Under the pieces are notes generated by a model, which saw only the letters and a list, made by a program, of their open reading frames with translations, did not search any database and was not told where the DNA came from. A DNA stretch of 20,777 nucleotides from CAZFHZ01 sp964519015 (GTDB taxonomy: Bacteria; Blakebacterota; Blakebacteria; Blakebacterales; CAYUVJ01), in NCBI GenBank assembly GCA_964519015.1, contig CAZFHZ010000052.1, positions 1-20,777 of the forward strand, in the 5' to 3' direction. Made by a program: the position numbers and the translations under genes. Positions 14,835 through 20,777 of this stretch are shown in pieces (within the stretch, counting starts at the first letter, position 1; each line of letters opens with the position of its first letter).

Positions 14835-15256
14835 CGCCCGGCGCGCGCCCCGGCCAGGATGGGCTCGATCCCGAGGTCGGGAATCCGCCCGAAGTGCTTC
14901 ACGTTCCCGGTCACCAGGGTCAGGCCGTGGTAGCAGGCCGTGGCGGCGATCTGCAGGTCGGCGTCCGGGAGCGGGATTCCCTGCTGCTCCAACAGGGAAC
15001 GGATGCGTCCGTACTCCCGGGCGACGGCCGTATCGAAAGGCAGGACAGTGATCACCGGGAGCAGGTACCGTTCGATGTGCGCGAGGTGTCGCCGGCCATC
15101 CCGGGCCCGCAGGGCCCCGTGATAGAGTTCTCCGAGGCAGACCGCACTGGTGAACTGGTCCTCCCGCGGTACGGTCCGGAGCCAGTCGAGATAGCGGGCC
15201 AGCGGCCGGGGCTTCATGACCTCCGAGATGGCGTCGGTGTCGAAGAGCCAGGCCAT
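14831..15256 (-). CDS. vapC: PIN-domain ribonuclease toxin (VapC family)
   Basis: The 141-residue protein is a complete PIN domain. Metal-binding acidic residues are D6 (F-D-T-D), E43 (L-G-E-L-Y-H-G-A) and D98/D100 (P-D-A-D-L-Q-I-A-A-T), with the usual T-G-N-V-K-H-F motif around N118. VapC toxins are Mg-dependent endoribonucleases that cleave tRNA or rRNA and arrest growth until the antitoxin binds them. The gene starts 2 nt after the antitoxin stop, so the pair is co-translated. Its stop shares CTAG with the convergent gene. The RNA target is unknown. Confidence 0.92.
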   Translation of the reverse strand: MAWLFDTDAISEVMKPRPLARYLDWLRTVPREDQFTSAVCLGELYHGALRARDGRRHLAHIERYLLPVITVLPFDTAVAREYGRIRSLLEQQGIPLPDADLQIAATACYHGLTLVTGNVKHFGRIPDLGIEPILAGARAGR

Positions 15257-15258
15257 CC

Positions 15259-15546
15259 TCAGCGATCCCGCTCATCCAGGTCGGGCACGACCCGATAGGT
15301 GGTCCGGGGGTGTTCGGCCACGATCCGGACGATCTCCTCCGAACCCTTCCACCCTCCGGCCAGGCTGGCCAGGCCCCCCTCGGGGCCGGCGGCCTGCAGC
15401 CGTTCCAGCCGCTCGATGTTCTCCGGCCGCACCAGGGCCGCCACCGGCTTGTCGTGGCGGGTGAGCAGGATCAGTTCCCCCTGCTCGACTGCCCGCACAC
15501 ACTCGGCGAACCGGGCCTTGGCCTCACTCAACGGGACCTGTCGCAT
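15259..15546 (-). CDS. Phd/YefM-type antitoxin paired with the PIN toxin
   Basis: ATG 15546 gives 95 residues; GTG 15552 is an alternative start, and GGGAGG lies just upstream of both. The N-terminal half has the Phd/YefM fold: S-E-A-K-A-R-F-A-E-C-V, then G-E-L-I-L-L-T-R-H-D-K-P-V-A-A-L-V. It binds DNA and represses the operon. The C-terminal tail, rich in charged residues, should wrap the toxin's active site. The much longer open frame to 16671 is not used, because the family start is at 15546 and the rest is antisense to the propeller lipoprotein gene. Pairing of Phd-type antitoxins with PIN toxins is well known. Confidence 0.9.
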   Translation of the reverse strand: MRQVPLSEAKARFAECVRAVEQGELILLTRHDKPVAALVRPENIERLERLQAAGPEGGLASLAGGWKGSEEIVRIVAEHPRTTYRVVPDLDERDR

Positions 15547-15573
15547 GACCACCAAACCTCCCGGCCTGAATAA

Positions 15574-15589
15574 GTCATATACGTCATAT
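15574..15589 (-). promoter_or_regulatory. Candidate antitoxin operator: two GTCATAT direct repeats
   Basis: GTCATAT occurs at 15574-15580 and again at 15583-15589 (plus-strand reading), spaced 9 bp centre to centre, in an AT-rich patch. The repeats lie over the predicted transcription start and before the antitoxin start, where an autoregulating antitoxin would be expected to bind. Confidence 0.45.
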
Positions 15590-15595
15590 TGACCC

Positions 15596-15624
15596 ATTCT
15601 ACCAGGTTCTGTTCCCACCGACAA
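15596..15624 (-). promoter_or_regulatory. Sigma70-like promoter of the toxin-antitoxin operon
   Basis: The minus strand reads TTGTCG (15624-15619), a 17-nt spacer, then TAGAAT (15601-15596), five of six matches to TATAAT. The predicted start near 15589 leaves a leader of about 43 nt before the antitoxin ATG. Confidence 0.55.
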
Positions 15625-15711
15625 GCAGCAACAACCCCGCATTACTGAGCATCGTACTGGTTGATAGGACCTGACTCCGTCCACTCCCAACACCTGCCGG
15701 GAGTCTGCCGC

Positions 15712-17049
15712 ATGCCCCCAGCCCGCAATCCATTCCCAGCCCCGGTGCTCCTCACCGGCCCCGCCCGCCGGCTCCTGTTCCTGCACCTGCTCCTGCTCGT
15801 GCTGATCGTGACCGCCTGCGGTCGCGGGGTCCCCGGTGGTCCCGGTGACTGGCGCTCGGAGACGGATATTGTCGACGGGGTACGCACGGTCCGCACCCTC
15901 GGCGGATCGGTCTGGGCGGGGCCGGCCCGATTGGTCGAGGAGGCAGTCATCGGTCCGGCCTCGGTGGGGGAAGCCGGACTGTTCGGTCAGGTGGCGAACC
16001 TGGCCGTCGGGAATGGCTGCATCTACGTGGTCGACAGCATGGGTGCCGTAGTGCGGGTCTTCGACCTGGGGGGCCGCTACGTGCGCGATATCGGCCGCCG
16101 CGGGGACGGTCCCGGGGAATTCAACCGGCCCCGGGCGGTGGCCGTCCACCCGGTCGACGGTCGTATCTTCGTGCGGGACGGACGGGGGAAGCGCATCAAC
16201 GTCTATGCCCCGGACGGCTCCTACCTGGAGCGCTGGCCGCTGGCCAGCACGATCTCCATGGGCTCCTCCATTCGGATCCGGCCCGACGGGGTGGTACTCA
16301 CCCCCCAGATTCTCGACCTCTCCGTTCCATTGGAGGAGTGGCAGCACGGCATCGTGGCCTTCGGCCCGCAGGGCGCCACCGGGGACACCCTCCCCATCCC
16401 CCGCTACGACTTCCGGAACATGTGGGTGACCGCCGTGGAAGAAGGGGCGGGCCTGAACGCCACCCAGGTCCCCTTCACCCCATCGGTGGTCTGGGCCTTC
16501 GGCCCGGACGGCACCATCGCCAGTGGGGTGGGCACTTCCTACCGGATAGAGGTGAGGCGTCCCGACGGTTCCATCCTGGGCATCGAACGCCGGGCCGACC
16601 CGGTCCCGGTGCAGCCGGGCGAACACTCCTGGTGGGAGGCCTGCACGACCGCGGGGATGCGGCAGGCCCAACCCGGCTGGGCCTGGAACGGTCCCCTCAT
16701 CCCGTCCACCAAGCCCCCCTTCGACGACCTGCTGGTCGATCCGGCCGGGCGTGTCTGGGTCCGCCGTCCCGGGCCCGGGGTGACCTTCAAGGGCCGGCTC
16801 GCCGATCCGTACCAGAATCCGACGCAGGCCTTCCTGAATCCCTACTGGGGGGATGTCCCGACGGTCGACGTGTTCGACTTCGAGGGGCGCTACCTGGGAG
16901 AGGTCGCCCTGCCCAAGGGCATCGGCTGGCAGCCGCCCATGTCACCGCGTCTCTACGTGGATGGCGAACTGGTGGTCGCCCTGGTCGAAGGGGAAGATGG
17001 TACGCCCACCGTCCGGCGCTACCGGCTGGAGATCGGCGGTGCCCCCTGA
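15712..17049 (+). CDS. Beta-propeller (NHL/6-bladed type) lipoprotein
   Basis: ATG 15712 gives 445 residues; GGGAG lies about 10 nt upstream. The first 36 residues are a lipoprotein signal with lipobox V-T-A-C (C36), so the protein is anchored in the envelope. The rest is a propeller of NHL-like blades. Examples are G-C-I-Y-V-V-D-S with V-R-V-F-D-L-G-G-R-Y-V-R-D-I-G, then G-D-G-P-G-E-F-N-R-P and A-V-A-V-H-P-V-D-G-R-I-F-V. Later blades follow, such as V-D-V-F-D-F-E-G-R-Y-L-G-E-V. Proteins of this type are common in Bacteroidota and Gemmatimonadota-like genomes and usually have no known function; a binding or scaffolding role is inferred. A TTG at 15661 in the same frame would add 17 residues and break the signal peptide, so it is rejected. 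The gene is divergent from the toxin-antitoxin pair and convergent with the S9 peptidase. Confidence 0.85.
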   Translation: MPPARNPFPAPVLLTGPARRLLFLHLLLLVLIVTACGRGVPGGPGDWRSETDIVDGVRTVRTLGGSVWAGPARLVEEAVIGPASVGEAGLFGQVANLAVGNGCIYVVDSMGAVVRVFDLGGRYVRDIGRRGDGPGEFNRPRAVAVHPVDGRIFVRDGRGKRINVYAPDGSYLERWPLASTISMGSSIRIRPDGVVLTPQILDLSVPLEEWQHGIVAFGPQGATGDTLPIPRYDFRNMWVTAVEEGAGLNATQVPFTPSVVWAFGPDGTIASGVGTSYRIEVRRPDGSILGIERRADPVPVQPGEHSWWEACTTAGMRQAQPGWAWNGPLIPSTKPPFDDLLVDPAGRVWVRRPGPGVTFKGRLADPYQNPTQAFLNPYWGDVPTVDVFDFEGRYLGEVALPKGIGWQPPMSPRLYVDGELVVALVEGEDGTPTVRRYRLEIGGAP

Positions 17050-17130
17050 GCGTCCGGCACATCACCGGCGAACAGCAACGCGTTGGATCGCGTTCGCAAA
17101 TCCAGCCGTGGCCGTGCACCAACCGGTCCC

Positions 17131-19359
17131 CTACTTCTCCGGCAGGAAGCGCCGGAAGAAGTCCTCCATGGCCTTGAACGAGAGCACCCAGCGCTCGTAG
17201 AGGAGCGAGTCGTGCACGTCGTCCGGAAATACGATCAGCTCATAGTGGACACCGCGGTTACGCAACAGTTGCACGAGACCGACCGTCTGCGAGAACTCGA
17301 CGTTCCGGTCATCGTCCCCCTGGATGAGCAGCACCGGCGACTTCCACGAATCGATGGCCGCGATGGGGGAGGACTGATAGGAGACGCTCGCGGAATCGAT
17401 CGAGCTCCCCCACAGGTGCACCCCGGCCAGGTCCACTCCGGCCGAGAAGATGTCGGAGTTGCGGGCCAGTCCCTGGGCGGTCAGCAGCCCCCCGTAGGAG
17501 AGGCCCCACAGACCGATCCGGGCCGGGTCCACATTCGGGTGGTTCTGCAGGTAGCGCCCGGCCGCCTGCACGTCCTGGTACTCCGAGTTCCCCCGGCTCC
17601 CCCGCTCGGGGGCGTTCCGGAAGGCCCGCCCGTAACCGATCCCGCTCCGGTAGTTGACCGAGATGACGATATAGCCCTTGGCGGCCAGGTACTGATTGAT
17701 GGCATAGGCCATGTGGTAGAAGTGCATGTAGTGGTAGCCGAGCAGCATCTGCCGCTGGGAGCCGCCATGGGTGAAGAGGATGGCCGGACGCTTCTCCCCC
17801 GGCTTGAGGTCAGCCGGCAGGAAGAGCTGGTTGTGGAACTCCACCCCGTCCTCGGCGGTGAGTGTCACGTTCTGCGGCACCACGTGGGCGGCCGCCGGGA
17901 AATCGGACGCGAGAGCGGGGAAGATCACCCGGGGATCGCCGCCGTCGGCATCCACCAAGGCCACCGAGAGGGGCTGCCGCACCCCGGCGTTCAACATGGC
18001 CAGCCACCGTGCCTCCCCCGGCACGGCCGGGTAGGTCTCGATCCCCTCCCCCCGGGTGAGCTGCTTGTTACGTCCCCCCCGGGTGCGGGTGCGATAGAGA
18101 TGCCGGCGGTCGATGTCGTCGGCGTTCGAGGTATAGTAGATCCACGCCCCGTCAGGAGAGAGGTTCATGTACTCGGCCAGCCCCTCCCCCGGGGTCAGGT
18201 CCTCCGGTTCGGTGAAACGGCCGCGCCCATCCGCCGGCACCGAGAACCAGTGCCGCCAGTTGGCCGGCTCGGCCTGGAAGAGCAGCTGCTCCCCCGCCCA
18301 CAGCAGGCTCCGGATGGCGGTGAAGACCGTGTCCCCGGGCTGGGTGCGCCAGACCGCCCGCCCCTGCGCGGTGGACGTATCGGCCACCCAGAGTTCCAGC
18401 TCGTGCCCCTCGGGGAAGGCGGCCTGGTTCAGCCCGTCGGGCGGGGTTTCTTCAGGCTCCTCCTGGAAGGACTGCCCGGGCCGGGGAGGCCTCCGGCCGC
18501 CGGTGATCCCGCTCTGTTGGCCGAAGGGCTGCCCCGGACGGCGGAGGAAGGCGACCCGGGTGCCGTCGGGCGACCAGGTCGGGCTGGAGTCGCGGTCCAC
18601 CCCCGGAGCCAGGTAGGTCACCCTGGGCACGGCCGTGTCGTAAACCCCGATGTAGGAGTGGTCCTCCCGCTGGCTGGTGAAGGCGATGAAGCGGGAATCG
18701 GGGGACCACACCGGGCCGCCGTTGCGTCCCCAGGCCTCGAAGAGCGGCTGGTCGGCGAAGCCCTCCCGCAGCCGGGCCTCGACCGGGTCGACCGGGTAGC
18801 GGTAAAGCTGACCCTCCCGGACGATCACCACCCACCGGCCGTCGGGGGAGAGCGTCGGCGAGCCTCCCTCGGTGATCCGCCACGGCTCCCCGCCGTCGGT
18901 TCGCACCGCCCAGACCGTGCGGTCGGCCCCCCGGGGGTCGCTGCGCGGGTTGGCCACCCACCCCTGGCTGTTGGGGGAGTGCCCCCGCACGAACACCAGC
19001 ACAGCCCCGTCGTCGGAGATGGCCAGGTCGGTCAGGTCGATCCCGTCGTCCTCGGTGTGGTGGGTCAGGGCACGGGGGGCGAAATCGGGGGCGGCGGCCG
19101 TGTAGACGTTGCGCCGGCCCCGTTCCCAGGCCAGCCAGGCGATCCGTTCCGCCTTGCGGGCGGCCACCAGTTCGTACGGCCAGGCCGGCCCGATCACTCC
19201 TTCGATCGTGAAGGGGGTCGCCGCAGCCGCCGGCGCGGCCGGCTGGGCGCGCCGCTGGGCTTCGACCCCGGGAGCGACGGCTATAATTGACAACAGGGCC
19301 GCCGCCAGCAGCAACGGCAGTGCGGATCCGGACAGCTCTCTCTTCTCACGGCTGGGCAT
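17131..19359 (-). CDS. Secreted S9 family prolyl oligopeptidase / dipeptidyl-peptidase-like enzyme
   Basis: The 742-residue protein has a signal peptide (about 1-35, ending V-E-A-Q), a beta-propeller of TolB/DPP-like blades to about 480 (repeated S-P-D-G and S-P-D-S turns), and an alpha/beta-hydrolase domain. The catalytic triad is readable: S621 in G-L-S-Y-G-G, D684 in G-D-D-D-R-N-V, and H716 in D-D-V-H-D-S. The length is typical for the family. It should cleave short peptides in the periplasm or outside the cell, probably as part of peptide scavenging. ATG 19359 is preceded by GAGGGGG. It lies 96 nt downstream of the esterase on the same strand and may share its transcript. A long plus-strand open frame over the same region is an antisense shadow. 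Confidence 0.93.
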   Translation of the reverse strand: MPSREKRELSGSALPLLLAAALLSIIAVAPGVEAQRRAQPAAPAAAATPFTIEGVIGPAWPYELVAARKAERIAWLAWERGRRNVYTAAAPDFAPRALTHHTEDDGIDLTDLAISDDGAVLVFVRGHSPNSQGWVANPRSDPRGADRTVWAVRTDGGEPWRITEGGSPTLSPDGRWVVIVREGQLYRYPVDPVEARLREGFADQPLFEAWGRNGGPVWSPDSRFIAFTSQREDHSYIGVYDTAVPRVTYLAPGVDRDSSPTWSPDGTRVAFLRRPGQPFGQQSGITGGRRPPRPGQSFQEEPEETPPDGLNQAAFPEGHELELWVADTSTAQGRAVWRTQPGDTVFTAIRSLLWAGEQLLFQAEPANWRHWFSVPADGRGRFTEPEDLTPGEGLAEYMNLSPDGAWIYYTSNADDIDRRHLYRTRTRGGRNKQLTRGEGIETYPAVPGEARWLAMLNAGVRQPLSVALVDADGGDPRVIFPALASDFPAAAHVVPQNVTLTAEDGVEFHNQLFLPADLKPGEKRPAILFTHGGSQRQMLLGYHYMHFYHMAYAINQYLAAKGYIVISVNYRSGIGYGRAFRNAPERGSRGNSEYQDVQAAGRYLQNHPNVDPARIGLWGLSYGGLLTAQGLARNSDIFSAGVDLAGVHLWGSSIDSASVSYQSSPIAAIDSWKSPVLLIQGDDDRNVEFSQTVGLVQLLRNRGVHYELIVFPDDVHDSLLYERWVLSFKAMEDFFRRFLPEK

Positions 19360-19455
19360 CGCATCCCCCTCGTTCGTTCAGGTCCTCGTCTCCCGAGTCA
19401 CCTATCCATCGGGATCCGTCTTCTGCTGCACCCGTCTGTCCAGCCCGTCCGCGAC

Positions 19456-20777
19456 TCAATACCGCCAACTCGTCAGGTCGGCACCCCGCGGCGCGGTCCG
19501 GCGGATCTGTTCCAGGATCTTGGGCAGGTACATGGTGTTGTAGCGCAGCCGCGAGATGGCGTTGGGCTGGTTCGGGTCGCCGTTCCAGCAGTGCTCGGCC
19601 CGGTCGCCGTAGGTCACCTCGCCGCCGTAATACGGATCGCGGGTGTTCTTCAGGAACTCCTCCATCAGGTAGACCGCGTCGTTCAGGTAGTAGTTGTCCA
19701 TGTCGCCGACGTGGATATGGATCTTGCCGACCAGTTTCGGGCCGAGCGTCTTCCAGTCCCGCTCCAGGATGTAGCGCAGGTCGTAGTGCTCCCGCCAGTA
19801 GTCGGCCACCGCGTGATCGATCTGGCCCGTGTACTTGTCCCAGATCGGCTGCGGGTAGCCGTCGGGGCCCATTGGGGAGTAGACCGCCTGCCAGATGTCG
19901 AACTGGTCCCCGGAACGTCCCTTCGTACCGAGCGCCAGTTCCATGTGGTTGTAGTCCTTGATGGTGGCGTCGATGTTCCCCAGCCAGTCGCGGTGACCGG
20001 GGCGCAGGACCTTGAGGAAGGGGCCCGCCTCGAAATAGGCGTTCTCATCCTCGTAGATGTTGACCAGGCAGTACTGGCGGAAGTCGATCGGGTCGGGGCA
20101 GGCGGCGAAGCAGCCGTTGTACTCATCCGGGTAGAAGACCTGGACGGCCAGCGCCTCCCAGCCGCCGGTGGAACCGCCGTAGGTGAAGCGGGCCCAGCCC
20201 TGGCCGATCCCCCGGAACTGCTCCTCGATGTAGGGGATCAGCTCGTACTGGATGGCGTCCCCGTACGGCCCCAGGTTGGCCGAGTTGACCGCGTAGGAGT
20301 CGTCGTAATACGGGTTGGCGTGCTGGATCTCGATGACCAGGAAGCGGGGGAAACCGGGGGCGGTCCACTGCCGGTAGAAGTCGTAGGCTTCCTGCTGTTG
20401 GATCCGGTTGTAACCGGAGAGACGGAAGCGCGACGAGTAATCGGGCGGCAGGTCGGCGTCGGGGGGTTCGGTACGGAATCCCCCGAAGTCGGCCGGGAAG
20501 TGCCCGTGGAAGACCATGAGCGGGTAGTGCCGCTCGGGATGGGAATCGAATCCTTCCGGCACCAGCACGTGCGCTCCCAGGTACATCGGCCGGCCCCAGA
20601 ACCGCGTCAGCAGCTCGCTCCGGATCCTTACGTGCCGGACGTACCGGGTGTCCTCCGGTTCCGGGATCGGCGGTATGACCCGGTCGAGCTCGATCTCCAG
20701 GCTCCGGCTGTGGGCCGGGTCTATCGTCACCGTGCGCGGCGTGCTGTAGAGGTTGCCCGGGGCCTGGTTCCAGTGCT
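19456..20777 (-). CDS. Alpha/beta-hydrolase esterase-like protein (5' end cut by window)
   Basis: The frame is open through the window edge. The GTG at 20730 is internal, because H-W-N-Q-A-P-G-N-L-Y-S continues in frame before it. In total 439 residues are visible. The nucleophile elbow is G-G-S-T-G-G, with the serine at visible residue 202. A late G-D-M-D-N-Y-Y-L and E-H-C-W could supply the acid and histidine. Early blocks such as Y-P-L-M-V-F-H-G-H-F resemble the putative-esterase (esterase D-like) fold. The substrate is unknown, and the signal peptide, if any, lies outside the window. It precedes the S9 peptidase on the same strand with a 96-nt spacer and no clear terminator, so the two may form an operon for extracellular degradation. 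Confidence 0.82.
   Translation of the reverse strand, partial: HWNQAPGNLYSTPRTVTIDPAHSRSLEIELDRVIPPIPEPEDTRYVRHVRIRSELLTRFWGRPMYLGAHVLVPEGFDSHPERHYPLMVFHGHFPADFGGFRTEPPDADLPPDYSSRFRLSGYNRIQQQEAYDFYRQWTAPGFPRFLVIEIQHANPYYDDSYAVNSANLGPYGDAIQYELIPYIEEQFRGIGQGWARFTYGGSTGGWEALAVQVFYPDEYNGCFAACPDPIDFRQYCLVNIYEDENAYFEAGPFLKVLRPGHRDWLGNIDATIKDYNHMELALGTKGRSGDQFDIWQAVYSPMGPDGYPQPIWDKYTGQIDHAVADYWREHYDLRYILERDWKTLGPKLVGKIHIHVGDMDNYYLNDAVYLMEEFLKNTRDPYYGGEVTYGDRAEHCWNGDPNQPNAISRLRYNTMYLPKILEQIRRTAPRGADLTSWRY

Noticed and set aside
15547..16671. N-terminal extension of the antitoxin to 470 residues
   Set aside because: The extension is antisense to the propeller lipoprotein and lies upstream of a good promoter and ribosome-binding site for the 95-residue antitoxin.
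17050..17130. Terminator in the convergent spacer between the propeller lipoprotein and the S9 peptidase
   Set aside because: GCGAAC and GTTCGC can pair over a long loop, but the stem is short and no T-tract follows.
17083..19290. 735-codon plus-strand open frame opposite the S9 peptidase
   Set aside because: The minus strand has a full catalytic triad and signal peptide; the plus frame has biased composition and no domain.

Overview
This is a 20.8 kb high-GC bacterial window with almost no non-coding space: 13 genes plus two cut by the window ends. I recognise no rRNA, tRNA, CRISPR array, insertion sequence or prophage gene. Three orphan FtsX/MacB-type permeases of the ADOP family, a PadR regulator, paired TonB-type proteins, secreted S9 peptidase and esterase, and propeller lipoproteins suggest a Gemmatimonadota- or Acidobacteriota-like organism. 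That placement is inference from gene content only. A run of 10 N at 7315-7324 shows this is a draft, probably metagenomic, assembly.

Layout. 1-2427 (minus) is a two-gene operon: a secreted thioredoxin/beta-propeller protein followed, with an ATGA overlap, by a serine beta-lactamase-like lipoprotein cut by the window start. 2692-3636 (plus) is a PLP-dependent serine/threonine dehydratase or racemase. 3813-5325 (plus) is a tandem pair of TonB-like proteins. 5460-5927 is a YbaK-type aminoacyl-tRNA deacylase. 5985-8426 (minus) and 8715-11123 (plus) are divergent ADOP permeases. 11258-14834 (plus) is a tightly coupled PadR regulator, a third ADOP permease and a small exported protein. 14831-15546 (minus) is a type II toxin-antitoxin pair (PIN toxin, Phd/YefM antitoxin). 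15712-17049 (plus) is an NHL-type propeller lipoprotein. 17131-20777 (minus) holds an S9 prolyl oligopeptidase and a 5'-truncated esterase.

The most notable signal is at 2194-2196. The thioredoxin/propeller gene is a single frame from 2427 to 1207 interrupted by one in-frame TGA. That TGA sits exactly where the first cysteine of the family's CxxC active site belongs, giving T-[TGA]-H-W-C-H. It is followed 14 nt later by a perfect 9-bp hairpin with a GAAC loop, matching the general description of a bacterial SECIS element. I read this as a probable new selenoprotein: an exported UxxC thioredoxin domain fused to a beta-propeller, transcribed from its own sigma70-like promoter.

Most of the products are exported or membrane-bound (lipoproteins, signal-peptide proteins, TonB-like proteins, large permeases), so the region looks like a cell-envelope and periplasm neighbourhood. 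Apart from the operons named above, I see no single pathway joining the genes.
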